Shown one piece after another: positions 7,378 to 16,884 of a stretch of 33,399 nucleotides of DNA. The notes beneath the pieces are model-generated. The model ran no database searches. It was given only the letters and a program-made list of their open reading frames with translations, and had not been told where the DNA came from. Position 1 is the first letter of the stretch. The number at the start of each line of letters is the position of its first letter. Source of the stretch: an uncultured Flavobacteriaceae bacterium (GTDB lineage: Bacteria > Bacteroidota > Bacteroidia > Flavobacteriales > Flavobacteriaceae); the NCBI GenBank assembly GCA_938020445.1, contig CALIIC010000091.1:1-33399 (forward strand), given 5' to 3'. The position numbers and the translations under genes are program-made.

Positions 7378-8213
7378 AAGCGAATTGTTTTAGGGTTCAA
7401 CAATTTTTTTCGAGTAATCTTTAATTTGGAAGAACGCCCGCCGCCGGCCTCCAAAACATCTATGATCAGGTTTTCGTTTTCGTTGGGAGTGAACTTTTTA
7501 AAAATCATAACCATGGTGCTAGAAGTGAACCCTTTGATTTTATGTACCTCATCAACAACTTCTATAGGTTTCACCAACCGCTCCTGGTAGATATAATCTG
7601 GCGATACCTTTTTTTTCAACTTTAAACGAAATAAAATCTGGTCGATATCCAAATCGATCGTAGAGGTGTTGTAAAGGGTTACGCGCAATGCCATATAATC
7701 GCGTTGGTAGTATATACCGTCTACCTTTATTTCGAAATCTTCCCTCCTATTGGACAAATCTGCGTTCGACTCAGCAAATTGTAAACGATCTACAAATTTT
7801 TGAATTTCCAATTCGCCCTCATCTTTGATAACTTTTTCTTTTCTTATAGCAGCGATACTCTCTTTTGATTTTCGCAGGCGATAGGTAAGGTTCTCTACAT
7901 CTCGGTTAAATCGCAAGGGGATTGAGTAGAAATCCCCGCTCTCGGTAATCACGGTAAGGTTCGTGACCTGGCTAATAGGCTCTCCCGAATCTTCGCCAAT
8001 ATGTTTTACCTTAATGATCGTTTGCAAGGTGTCTGCCACAAAATAGGGAGACCCCAAATCCAAATAATCAATTTTCTCCCCAAATATGAGGTGGGTAGTC
8101 TTAATGTCCGATACAAAAATAGTTTCCTGTAATTGTAAAACATCTCTTGATTTTTGTGCAATTACATTCAGGCCAAGGCCCAATGCTATCAGTAGTATAA
8201 TTCGATTTTTCAT
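7374..8213 (-). CDS. traN: Conjugative transfer protein TraN (VirB9-like)
   Basis: A 279-residue exported protein (signal peptide MKNRIILLIALGLGLNVIAQ). Soon after the leader is the TraN/DUF4138 signature: an ETIFVSDIKTTHLIFGEKIDYLDLGS block, where KTTHLIF and the D-LG-S element are the conserved core. It continues with NLTVITESGDFYSIPLRF and a C-terminal beta-rich domain (DGIYYQRDYMALRVTLYN, VDEVHKIKGFTSSTMVMIFKKF). TraN is taken as the VirB9-like periplasmic/outer-membrane part of the Bacteroidota T4SS. It lies 15 bases after traG and overlaps the next gene by 4 bases. Confidence 0.92.
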   Translation of the reverse strand: MKNRIILLIALGLGLNVIAQKSRDVLQLQETIFVSDIKTTHLIFGEKIDYLDLGSPYFVADTLQTIIKVKHIGEDSGEPISQVTNLTVITESGDFYSIPLRFNRDVENLTYRLRKSKESIAAIRKEKVIKDEGELEIQKFVDRLQFAESNADLSNRREDFEIKVDGIYYQRDYMALRVTLYNTSTIDLDIDQILFRLKLKKKVSPDYIYQERLVKPIEVVDEVHKIKGFTSSTMVMIFKKFTPNENENLIIDVLEAGGGRSSKLKITRKKLLNPKTIRL

Positions 8214-8228
8214 TTTTCTATTTTATCC

Positions 8229-10577
8229 TTAGTTGTTTTGTTCCACAAATTGATTTAGCGCCAATTCCATATTTCCGGTGTTCTTGTAGGTTTCGAAGAT
8301 TCCCTTATTTTCATCGGCATTGGAAGAATAACAAGCATACCGTTCGGGGGATACGGTCACTTTATAAACATTTGAATTATTCCCCACCTTTATATACACT
8401 TCTCTTTTATCGGTAGAGAATAGTTTTTCTAGGTCACTCTCACTAAATGAAAGGTATTTTGCGAATTTGTCTTTTGAAGCCATTTTCTTTTTATGGGACA
8501 AAAGAATCATGGTATCTGTATTGTTGATCATCGCCGGTCCTGCAGCAGTATCCAAGATATCCTCCACATCTTGTGTGGCAATGGCGACCTCTCCATAGAA
8601 TTTCCGCACTGTCTTATAAAGATATTTGATGAATTCTGCCATGTCACCACTAGAAATAGGCTTCCAACACTCATCTATAAAAATAGACTTCGGAATACTA
8701 GGGACTTGGCGTATCTTGCTCATAACCACATCTATACAGAGCATTGTAACCAGTGGAAACAAGATTGGATGATCTTTAATATTGTCCATCTCAAAAACAA
8801 TAAAACGCTCTTCTACCAGATTGATCGGTTCTCGTGAATTCAATATCTCTGCGTACTTACCGTCGTGAAAATCCTGTAAAGAAAGTTTAAAGCTTAATTT
8901 ATCGAAGTATACGGCCTCTGACTCTAGTACTATATTATCCGAGACGAACTCAAAGAAGGTAGACATGCAAGGAAAAATACTATCATCGACCTTCAGCAAC
9001 TCGTAATAACTATCGATATACATCGCCAAAATCTGTTTTTCCTCTCTCTTGTGGCCATCATCCCCTTTCCACAAGAACATGATCAAGGAAATAAGAAAAA
9101 TCTTTTTATCTACGTTGATCTCTTCATCCCCTAAATAGAATGGATTAAATCGCAAGGGTTCGCCTACGTCATATGTAAAATAGGAACCCTTACATAACTG
9201 ACATAGTTTCTTATACGAATTCCCGATATCAATCATTACAATATGATGCCCCTGCTCGTAATACTGGCTAGCGATATGGTTGATCAAAAAGGATTTTCCT
9301 GTACCAGAAGGACCAAATATGAGCCTGTTACGGTTTACGATCAAGCCTCTTTTTACTGGTTCGTGCCATAAATCTAACCGTAAAGGAGCACCATTTTTAC
9401 GATCACAGAACAGAATGCCATCTTTATTACTATCATAATAGCTTTCAAAATTCATAAGTATAGGAGCCTGGTCTGAAACTCCAATGAAACGGAAGTTCGG
9501 ATCGATAAAATGTCCTGCTCCAGGGCAGTTATTGAAGTACACATTTTCTAAAGCGAACTTCACTTGATAAGGCTTGATACTCAATTCCCGTAAAACATTT
9601 TTTAATCCTGTTCGAGATTCTTCCAGCTTTTTTTCCGTATCCTCCCAAATTATGACGCTATAATGCTGTTTTATAAACTGTAGTTCGTTTTCTAAAACCT
9701 CTTCTATAAATTCATTGATGTGTTCATACGTAATTTTGTTAGCATTCGAAATCACCGCTAAACTTTTGAACTTATTTAAGGTGGTCTTTAGCTGATTAAA
9801 TAGTTTCTCAGAGTTCTCAATATAAATCACTTGATTGTACACATGATTGAAGTCAAAGCCTACCGTGATGGGTTGAATGAACGGAATCTGAAAATTTGTC
9901 TTCGGCGTCGAAAAATCTACATGACGCATGGTAGGGGTAAGAATAATGGGCAATTGCTCATTACTTGCAATAGAGAAAATCTCTGCGTGCTTGCTACCGA
10001 TCTGAAGCTTCTTGTCAAGAAAAATATCCTGCATTACAGAATCACCATCCTTGGAAAGAGAGAAATACATGCTCAACAAATCGGTAATCCCATCATTGTC
10101 TAAGCGTTCCGCAGAGAAATACTGCTCTTTTGTCAAAAAGGATATACTGGCTGCAACGGTTTTCAAAAATTCCTTTGAGTCATCACGATAATTGTCGAAC
10201 GCTTTCTGATTTGCATTGAGCGTGATACTATTTTTAGAATCTTTGGTAATGGTCAGATAACATTCATGACTCACCGTAGGCTTTTCATAGAAGAACTGAT
10301 TGTCACTCCTTGAAAGAATACTATCAGGACTTGCTAAGGCTCCTTTAAGCTTGTCTACGAAAAAAAAGTCTTGTTTTTGTATGGTCGTATTCTCAGGAAA
10401 CGACCGGATGAACTTATCAAACATCGTATTGATCTGCTCTATTGCATTGAGATCCAAAGAATAGATTTGTGGCAGTGATATCTTGTATACCACTCCGATA
10501 TCTCCTTTTTTAGAGATGATCAAGTTGTTCTCTACCGCATAAATAGGTATAATATCTTCTATCGTTGTACTTTTCAT
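8229..10577 (-). CDS. traG: Conjugative transfer ATPase TraG (VirB4 family)
   Basis: A 782-residue cytoplasmic/inner-membrane ATPase. The N-terminal domain opens in the family manner (PIYAVENNLIISKKGDIGVVYKISLPQIYSL). The C-terminal half is the AAA motor: Walker A GPSGTGKSF at about residues 422-430 and Walker B-like SIFIDECWKPI at about 629-639, followed by a Gln-containing motif (EVAIATQDVEDIL). Length fits Bacteroidota TraG (about 800 residues). It energises substrate transport and pilus assembly. Start overlaps the traM stop by 4 bases. The ATPase motifs are intact, so the system looks functional. Confidence 0.96.
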   Translation of the reverse strand: MKSTTIEDIIPIYAVENNLIISKKGDIGVVYKISLPQIYSLDLNAIEQINTMFDKFIRSFPENTTIQKQDFFFVDKLKGALASPDSILSRSDNQFFYEKPTVSHECYLTITKDSKNSITLNANQKAFDNYRDDSKEFLKTVAASISFLTKEQYFSAERLDNDGITDLLSMYFSLSKDGDSVMQDIFLDKKLQIGSKHAEIFSIASNEQLPIILTPTMRHVDFSTPKTNFQIPFIQPITVGFDFNHVYNQVIYIENSEKLFNQLKTTLNKFKSLAVISNANKITYEHINEFIEEVLENELQFIKQHYSVIIWEDTEKKLEESRTGLKNVLRELSIKPYQVKFALENVYFNNCPGAGHFIDPNFRFIGVSDQAPILMNFESYYDSNKDGILFCDRKNGAPLRLDLWHEPVKRGLIVNRNRLIFGPSGTGKSFLINHIASQYYEQGHHIVMIDIGNSYKKLCQLCKGSYFTYDVGEPLRFNPFYLGDEEINVDKKIFLISLIMFLWKGDDGHKREEKQILAMYIDSYYELLKVDDSIFPCMSTFFEFVSDNIVLESEAVYFDKLSFKLSLQDFHDGKYAEILNSREPINLVEERFIVFEMDNIKDHPILFPLVTMLCIDVVMSKIRQVPSIPKSIFIDECWKPISSGDMAEFIKYLYKTVRKFYGEVAIATQDVEDILDTAAGPAMINNTDTMILLSHKKKMASKDKFAKYLSFSESDLEKLFSTDKREVYIKVGNNSNVYKVTVSPERYACYSSNADENKGIFETYKNTGNMELALNQFVEQNN

Positions 10578-11686
10578 AAATCTTCATTTTTAGGTACATG
10601 AATCCAAATGTTGTACTTCCTTGGCATAAACACCCGTTTTCTTTCAAACAATTCCTCGGTAATTTCCTTTAGTGCAGAGAGAAGGGCAACATCTTTGGCC
10701 TGCCCAAGGTCTATCTCGGCCGCCCCACCGAACTGGCCGGCTTGTGACCCTCTTTGTTTTATATAATCGAAAACCTCTTTACTGACCTTCGCCGGAATTT
10801 TAGGCCAAGGCAGGTTCCCTAAATGCACTCCTTCACGACCGTCAAAATCATACACCACCAGCTCTACAGGGTACAATTTGTCTCTATACTTATAGCTCAC
10901 AATTTCAACATTCATTCTATCCAATCCCCCAAAGCTTGTTTTTCCATAAAGGATCGCTCCTTTCGGAATGACCAACCTAGGGTTTTCAATACGCAAGGTT
11001 CTTTTGGTACGTATGGCCAATGTGCTGTTAATAATCAAATAGCCCTGATCAACTACTTCTGCAGGAATAAGATCCAGCCTATTTGCCTTGGCACTAAAAC
11101 CACCTGCTCCCTGAAAGTAGTCTGTAAACGATCCGTTTTTCTCGCGCATTTTCCCTACGGTTAGCGGCACTTCCTCCACTTCCATCTCGACTTGATCAGG
11201 ATAGGGTTCATTAATGGGAGAGTAATTATTTTGTTGCTGTACCTGTTCTTTTTGCTGGGCAAGTGCAGCCTGCTGTCGAGCCATGATTTCCTCTTGCTCC
11301 TTCATCAGGGCCAATAATTCAGGGTTTATTTCCTGACCCATTGTTCCCCCAAAGCCCTCTTCTGCAACAACCTCTTCCTCTGTTGATTCCTTATCTCTAT
11401 TAAAGAGGTCTAGTTTAATAATGTTATCCTTCCATGAATCAGATTCCTTTTGCGATTCATCAATTATTTCATTGGAAAAAAGGGAACCATCGCCCAACTC
11501 GTCTTCATAGATGTCTAACTTTGAAACACTATCCAATTTCGATTCATCTATCTTTGGCGTTTTCAATTCGATTCCTGTATCGACCACCTCATCTTCCGGC
11601 ATCATAGTAGCTACAACAAACCAAATGATTCCTATCATAAACAGCACGAAGACCGCAGAGGCAATTATCTTTTGTTTTTTATTCAT
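10574..11686 (-). CDS. traM: Conjugative transfer protein TraM (VirB10-like)
   Basis: A 370-residue protein with one N-terminal membrane segment (about residues 7-28), a long polar linker rich in Glu and Gln (about 30-170, with a coiled-coil-like EEIMARQQAALAQQKEQVQQ), and a C-terminal beta-rich domain (ANRLDLIPAEVVDQGYL, RLVIPKGAILYGKTSFGG, VYDFDGREGVHLGN, ending RKRVFMPRKYNIWIHVPKN). This is the TraM pattern of Bacteroidota transfer modules, equivalent to VirB10 spanning the periplasm. Its stop overlaps the traG start as ATGA. Confidence 0.92.
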   Translation of the reverse strand: MNKKQKIIASAVFVLFMIGIIWFVVATMMPEDEVVDTGIELKTPKIDESKLDSVSKLDIYEDELGDGSLFSNEIIDESQKESDSWKDNIIKLDLFNRDKESTEEEVVAEEGFGGTMGQEINPELLALMKEQEEIMARQQAALAQQKEQVQQQNNYSPINEPYPDQVEMEVEEVPLTVGKMREKNGSFTDYFQGAGGFSAKANRLDLIPAEVVDQGYLIINSTLAIRTKRTLRIENPRLVIPKGAILYGKTSFGGLDRMNVEIVSYKYRDKLYPVELVVYDFDGREGVHLGNLPWPKIPAKVSKEVFDYIKQRGSQAGQFGGAAEIDLGQAKDVALLSALKEITEELFERKRVFMPRKYNIWIHVPKNEDL

Positions 11687-11704
11687 TTCCTTGTTCTATG
11701 AGTT

Positions 11705-12241
11705 TTAATATACAGTTGTTACTTTGTTGTTTTTGGCAATAAAGCGACTCCAAAAATCAACCGGATTTACTTTTTTTGAATTTATCCAAATTTCATAGTG
11801 CAAATGAGGGCCGGTCGTTTGCCCGGTGCTCCCCACATACCCAATTACCTGTCCTGCTTTCACATATTGATTTTTTCGTAGGCCGCTCAACAACAAATGA
11901 CCGTAGAGGGTTTTGATGCCGTGCGCGTGTTTTAAAATAACCCGTACCCCATACGAACTGTGATAATCGTGTGTGATGACTTTCCCATCTGCCGAGGCAT
12001 ATACAGGCTTGCCCATCTTTGCGACAAGGTCTAATCCCATGTGCTTCTTAATACGCCCTTTAATAGGGTGTACGCGGTACCCATAATGCGATGACATTCG
12101 TATAAAGTCTTTTTTCGCCAACGGAAAATAAATGGGCAACCCGCTATTTGCATCCAATGAAAAATCCTTTAGCCCTTGCCCGTTCATTGTATTTAAGAAA
12201 ATAAATACCACAAAAACCATCATGTTGATACTAGTTCCCAT
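11705..12241 (-). CDS. M23-family peptidoglycan endopeptidase (VirB1-like role)
   Basis: A 178-residue exported LytM-type metallopeptidase. Signal peptide about residues 1-22 (MVFVVFIFLNTMNGQG). Zinc site: His67 and Asp71 in HMGLD and His148 in PHLHYE; second catalytic His115 in YGHL. All are present, so the enzyme should be active on peptide cross-links of peptidoglycan. It overlaps the end of the coupling-protein gene by 11 bases and precedes traM by 18 bases. In T4SS loci such an enzyme opens the cell wall for channel assembly, the role VirB1 transglycosylase has elsewhere. Confidence 0.92.
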   Translation of the reverse strand: MGTSINMMVFVVFIFLNTMNGQGLKDFSLDANSGLPIYFPLAKKDFIRMSSHYGYRVHPIKGRIKKHMGLDLVAKMGKPVYASADGKVITHDYHSSYGVRVILKHAHGIKTLYGHLLLSGLRKNQYVKAGQVIGYVGSTGQTTGPHLHYEIWINSKKVNPVDFWSRFIAKNNKVTTVY

Positions 12242-14216
12242 TCGTTCCTGTATTTTGCATTGCTACTTCGGCTTCGTCTTTCGATTCTGTACTTTGTTCC
12301 TCCTCGGAGCCTTCGATGATATCTAGCTCGCTTGCCAAAAGAATATCTATCTCATCAACAATGCGCTTAAAATTCCCCTCAACCAATCCCGACAGTTCCG
12401 ATTCTTCTATGACAATGGGCATGGGCGACTTCACCTGGTCGGTTCGTTTATCTACCTTAATTTTTCCACGAAAAATTTTACGTTCGATCTCCTCCCCAAA
12501 ATTATCGGCTACGATTCCCACGAATTCCCCTTGGGATAATTGGGAAATGGTCGACACCGGTATCGCAAAATCCAAACTTTCGTTTATGGTGTACGAAGTG
12601 GTACTTGTATCGACCGAGACGTTTTTAAGTTTCTGTTTTTTCTTTCCAAAAATTTCCTGGAGTTTAGTAGCAGTACCACTCCGCACCGAACCACTAAAGA
12701 TGTTCCCGACGATATTAAAAATCGTTTCTGCAATCTTGTCCCCGTAATCTCTTTTTAATTGTTCCAAATCTTGCATGCCAATGGTGGTGGATATTTTGTT
12801 GGACCTCGCGGTAGCGATCAAATTATCCAAGCCCATGAAATACATGGTCGGAAGCTCATCTATAATAACCGAGCACGGCTGCCTCCCTTGTTTGTTGATT
12901 TCTTTTAGCATCTGGGTCGCAATCAGCCCTAAAGCAGGGGAATTAGTAGTTTGCGTTGAAGGGGAATTCGCCAAGATGAATATGGTAGGGGTTTCTGGAT
13001 TATTGATATCCAAGCTTACATTCATTTCAGGATACACATTGTTCCCCATTACCCAAAAAAGTTCTTTGGTCGCCAACTGTGACAATGGAATTCTTGCAGA
13101 TGCTGTTTGCCCCGACAATTGCTCGTAAGCCTCTTTTGCGAGCGCATCGGCAAAAGGGGTCATAAAAAATTTAAGCTCGGGGTAGTTCTGAAAAACCTTG
13201 AATACCGTTTCGTCAGGACAGGATGCCAGGGAGATAGCATGTGGCAATGTACAGTACTTACCATCCTCATAAATTTTAAGAAAGTAAATACAGCAAGCGA
13301 AATATGAAATTGCCGATTGTGCAAAGAAGTCTTTTTTGGTAATCCACTCCTTATTCAGGTTATATAGTACGGTTTGCGAAGCTTCAATCGCATCTGCCGC
13401 TTTCCGTATTAGATTGGGGCTTATCGGATTTATGAAATTAGACTGATCTAAATCGTCTAAGGACACCACTGTAAATGTTGGCGTTATCCCATAGTTCTCC
13501 TTGTAATATTCAAAAAAGGCCAGTGTTTCCTTGGCTAAGGAAGGATACTTGAAATCATACACCATCATGGTGAATTGTTTCTGAATGTGTTGCCGAATGT
13601 ATTCCTCTATAACGGAATAAGATTTACCAGAACCCGGTGTTCCCAATACCATTGTAGCCCTGAAAGGGTTTACCACGTTTACGGTACCTTTATCTGTCTT
13701 AAAATTAACCGAATAAGGATTTACCTGTACATCTTTCCCTTGTTTGAAGGTTTCATTTTTCTCATTAAACTCATCTGCGCTTCCAAAGTATTTAAAATGT
13801 CTTCTGAGGCGAAGGTACGCTCCCAAAAACACAAAAAAGGAAACCAAAGAAAGACTAATGCTTATATAAAAATGAGCTTTAAAACTTGGCAAAATGATAA
13901 ACAAAAAGGCAGCAATAACAGTTGCAAAAATGTACTTATTTTGCAGACTGTCTTCCTCGGGAATCTGTTTCACTCGGAAGCCCAAGCAAGTGAAGGCAGT
14001 AATGATTATAATTACAAATCGCAACAAAACCGGATACTCGTGAAAAGCGAATAAATCAGTCAGGAAGACAGCACTATCATTTAAGTATTGGTGCACCAAG
14101 CCTTTCTCATAAAGAAAGTCGTAGAACTCGATGTAAGTTTCGGCGAAGAGGATAATTCCACACATCACAAAAACCAAAATCAAGAGATAGTCAACCGTTA
14201 ATTTTTCATCTTTCAT
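12231..14216 (-). CDS. VirD4-type coupling protein (T4CP, TraG/TraD family ATPase)
   Basis: A 661-residue protein. The N-terminal 150 residues hold about four membrane segments (YLLILVFVMCGIILFAE, LLRFVIIIITAFTCLGF, KYIFATVIAAFLFIILPSF, FYISISLSLVSFFVFLGAYL). The motor follows: Walker A GTPGSGKSY at about residues 191-199 and Walker B SVIIDELPTMYF at about 447-458, then the coupling-protein pattern LIATARSNKISTTIGMQD. The tail is acidic. T4CPs select substrates, DNA-relaxase complexes or proteins, and hand them to the T4SS. It is the first gene of the operon, and AAGGA on the minus strand 7 bases before the ATG is a good ribosome-binding site. There is no relaxase in the window. Confidence 0.94.
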   Translation of the reverse strand: MKDEKLTVDYLLILVFVMCGIILFAETYIEFYDFLYEKGLVHQYLNDSAVFLTDLFAFHEYPVLLRFVIIIITAFTCLGFRVKQIPEEDSLQNKYIFATVIAAFLFIILPSFKAHFYISISLSLVSFFVFLGAYLRLRRHFKYFGSADEFNEKNETFKQGKDVQVNPYSVNFKTDKGTVNVVNPFRATMVLGTPGSGKSYSVIEEYIRQHIQKQFTMMVYDFKYPSLAKETLAFFEYYKENYGITPTFTVVSLDDLDQSNFINPISPNLIRKAADAIEASQTVLYNLNKEWITKKDFFAQSAISYFACCIYFLKIYEDGKYCTLPHAISLASCPDETVFKVFQNYPELKFFMTPFADALAKEAYEQLSGQTASARIPLSQLATKELFWVMGNNVYPEMNVSLDINNPETPTIFILANSPSTQTTNSPALGLIATQMLKEINKQGRQPCSVIIDELPTMYFMGLDNLIATARSNKISTTIGMQDLEQLKRDYGDKIAETIFNIVGNIFSGSVRSGTATKLQEIFGKKKQKLKNVSVDTSTTSYTINESLDFAIPVSTISQLSQGEFVGIVADNFGEEIERKIFRGKIKVDKRTDQVKSPMPIVIEESELSGLVEGNFKRIVDEIDILLASELDIIEGSEEEQSTESKDEAEVAMQNTGTNGN

Positions 14217-15006
14217 AAGTTCCTTTTTGAGAGGCCAATACCGTACGTATCTGTAATGATGCCTCTAATTAGGTTAACGCCTAATCCAACAAAGGGCGTT
14301 CTAAACCCTCATTGTTAATAGCAATATAGCCCGGATTCAATGCAGACGGACATGCATAGTAATAAGTGGGATTTAACAGTAATTTGTGGGGAAAATTCTG
14401 AATAAGTGATTTAGATCATTTCCAAACGATGAAGGTTCTTTAAAGTTTTACTTTTTGTTTTCACAGCATTTGTAAGAAATAACGCCTAAAAAGGTTAAAT
14501 GTCTGCATATAGAAGAATTGTTGGGGCCGTTTGGTCACAGCAGTTGAGGAGTTCCCTTGTTGTTTTTTTAAGGAGGCATGTCAACTACGAGGCAGGCACC
14601 TCTTTGCCATCACCGTTGTTCGTATTTCATCTAGCATTCTAGAGAGCAATTCATCTCAAAGTCATAGCGAATTCACATACTGTTTTACAGTGTTTATTGC
14701 GATTTATTAGAAGGGGTAGGTTTATAACAATAGGCCGTATCACCGTTAAAGAAACCTTTCCATGTATAGAAACCTGTCGAAGAAAACCAACCTAATGGTC
14801 GGTAGCACCGAATAAAAAGATTGGGAGAAGGTGCGAAAGCATATAGCCAATGGCGCGGATCACCGAATCAACATTGGTTGCCACCTCTTAACGGAATGTA
14901 TATGATTTAACCGGTTTCATTGCGTATTGAGCGTATGTAAGAATCTCAATAGTTGGAAGATTGCACAGCCCTGCGGGCAGGCATAGCTGGCATGCGTGTT
15001 ACTTTT
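14217..15006. other. 790-base intergenic region upstream of the T4SS operon
   Basis: No convincing gene in either direction. Near the T4SS end is a small perfect inverted repeat, ATTAGG-TTAACG-CCTAAT (14268-14285), 52 bases before the coupling-protein start, which could be an operator in the operon promoter region. The other end has GC-richer short repeats (around 14966-14995). A transfer origin could be here but I see no diagnostic nick-site sequence. I could not pick a confident promoter. Confidence 0.45.
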
Positions 15007-16134
15007 CTATTTTATCTGTGGCTCATTAAGCTCTGTTCGCGGATGATTCGGAGTGGATGGCTTCAAATTAAATACCAATTTGGTTTTGTACCTCAATAAA
15101 GGCTTCTCTAAGAATTCATACGATAGGGCAGTGACTAGAAGGGTGGTTGCCAAAACCGGAGCAAATTCGAAAGCGGTAACATATTCAGTTCCTCTTTGAG
15201 ACCGCGACATACCCCACCAATAGAATATAGGGTAATGGTATAGATACAAACCGTAACTCACCTTCCCCAGATAGGTTGCAATTTGGTTACTAAAAAGTAA
15301 CTTCATAGTATTATCCCTGTTTTCTTGGATCAGCACCAACACAAAAAAGCAGGTAGTGGCGCACGCTAAAATCACTAATTGAATCGCGTATATCGGAAAC
15401 TTGGTTCCCAATGTATATTGTACGATTACGCGAAACGATATAAAGAAAAACAGCATTAGAAAAGCCAGCCACCGTGTTGTGGTCGTTTTCTTTAATTCCC
15501 ATATTCTGGATTCATGAAAAGCCAGTGTTGAACCGATCACAAGCGCCAACATTCTAAATTCAGTTCCGTTATAAAGCAAGCTACGAAGGATCTCCCCCTC
15601 AAAAATAATGTGTGCAAAAGCCAAAGAAAATGAAACCACAAGACTCACGATTACCCAAGTATACTTTCGAACGGTCTCTAGATCAAAAAAGTAAATAATC
15701 AGCGGCCAAAACAAATAAAAGTGTTCTTCTACAGACAACGACCAAGTATGTGCCAGCGGATGTAACTCTACTGTATTAAAAGCAAAATAGTAATTGGCCA
15801 TATAGGCAAAAAGGTAGCCTACACCTTCAAATGAAAACAGTAACATACAGACAAAAAGCACCAAAAAATAAATCGGAAAAATTCGTAGGGCCCTTTTGAG
15901 ATAAAACAACTTGAAAGAGAACACTCCTTCTCTTTTATTTCTCAAAAGAATGCGCGTAATCAAGAAACCACTTAGTACAAAAAACAACTCCACCCCAATA
16001 TAAGCGAAGCTGAAATCCTCGGTCATGCGAAAGAGGGTAACACCATATTCCGAATTGGTTATTTGTGGCATATGAGATAAAACGACCAGAAGCGCCGCAT
16101 ATCCTCGGAGACCGTCTAATACTTTAATTTTCAT
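15007..16134 (-). CDS. Acyltransferase-3 family membrane protein (OafA/YrhL type)
   Basis: A 375-residue polytopic membrane protein, about ten hydrophobic segments. N-terminal family signature LDGLRGYAALLVVLSHMPQI with Arg10 and His21, which is the proposed active-site His, and the later motif SLSVEEHFYLFWPLI with its family-specific Glu-Glu-His. Members transfer acetyl or other acyl groups to exported or surface sugars such as lipopolysaccharide, capsule or exopolysaccharide; the substrate cannot be told from sequence. The start overlaps the stop of the 86-residue gene by 4 bases (ATGA). No sugar-biosynthesis genes are near. Length matches the short form of the family without the SGNH domain. 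Confidence 0.93.
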   Translation of the reverse strand: MKIKVLDGLRGYAALLVVLSHMPQITNSEYGVTLFRMTEDFSFAYIGVELFFVLSGFLITRILLRNKREGVFSFKLFYLKRALRIFPIYFLVLFVCMLLFSFEGVGYLFAYMANYYFAFNTVELHPLAHTWSLSVEEHFYLFWPLIIYFFDLETVRKYTWVIVSLVVSFSLAFAHIIFEGEILRSLLYNGTEFRMLALVIGSTLAFHESRIWELKKTTTTRWLAFLMLFFFISFRVIVQYTLGTKFPIYAIQLVILACATTCFFVLVLIQENRDNTMKLLFSNQIATYLGKVSYGLYLYHYPIFYWWGMSRSQRGTEYVTAFEFAPVLATTLLVTALSYEFLEKPLLRYKTKLVFNLKPSTPNHPRTELNEPQIK

Positions 16135-16391
16135 CTCTCATCGATTTTTTTAAAGGCCTCGACTATTAAAAAAAATCCCCATTCTTCCAATGGAATTTCC
16201 CGCATGCTCAGCACTTTGTCCGGAGATAAATTCACTCCCATTCGCCGACCGATTCGTTTATCAGAAAAATGAAAGCCAAGTACGTTATACATAGCATTTT
16301 CAATATGGTTTGAGAACATCTGAACGGGAAACCACTGATGGGCATAAAAAGGTAGGATTCTTTCAACCATATCAAATGTTTTATTGAACAA
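16131..16391 (-). CDS. Small protein of unknown function, coupled to the acyltransferase gene
   Basis: An 86-residue protein with an aromatic-rich N-terminus (FDMVERILPFYAHQWFPVQMF) and a helical C-terminus (IPLEEWGFFLIVEAFKKIDER). No signal peptide. I do not recognise a family. Its stop overlaps the acyltransferase start (ATGA), so the two are co-translated and probably act together. The C-terminal part has the look of a small helical carrier- or adaptor-type domain, but no Ser-containing attachment motif of a carrier protein is present. It could also be the tail of a longer ancestral gene, as nothing continues upstream. Confidence 0.6.
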   Translation of the reverse strand: MFNKTFDMVERILPFYAHQWFPVQMFSNHIENAMYNVLGFHFSDKRIGRRMGVNLSPDKVLSMREIPLEEWGFFLIVEAFKKIDER

Positions 16392-16884
16392 TTTTAATTT
16401 ATGCTTTTATCGAATAACTACATTGAAAAGCTAAAAGGGGTTCCCGGTCGTACTAAAACCGATCATTGATCTTAAACGACCGCGAGATCATCTATTCACA
16501 TAGGTATTCAATATTTGTTGTATGAACCATTTCCTTTACCAAGATAAAACACCTTTGTATTTAGAGATTTTTATTTGATTGGTATTTGGAGTAGGGTACA
16601 ATGGGTATGCTTTGACGCCACCCTGATCAATAATTAAGATTGAATTGCGAACCATTTTTCCGATGCACTATCTCTTAGTTTACTTGCTTTGGAATGAAAA
16701 TTAACGCATTCGATTTAAACACGGAACAACAATGTAATAATCGGGATCACTATGTCCTAAGCGGGTTCATTTGGAGATAAATGAAATTAGTGCGGTTTTA
16801 TCGAAAATTAAAAGTTCAATTTGCTCATGAGCATGAGCAAATTGAACGTATCTAAGAAGGTATGTCTGTTGAAATTTTATTGCA
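16392..16884. other. 493-base intergenic region with terminator for the LytTR operon
   Basis: No gene in either direction. The right end carries the terminator at 16814-16847. The rest is AT-rich and should contain the promoter for the 86-residue gene and acyltransferase (minus strand), but no close match to TTG-N19-TAnnTTTG was found. Confidence 0.5.
16806..16847 (-). terminator. Intrinsic terminator of the histidine kinase / LytTR operon
   Basis: A perfect 15-base-pair inverted repeat (16814-16828 with 16833-16847, arm GTTCAATTTGCTCAT) with a 4-base loop, 37 bases after the response-regulator stop codon. Read on the minus strand it is followed by TTTTAATTTT. It fits a rho-independent terminator for the minus-strand operon. 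Confidence 0.82.
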
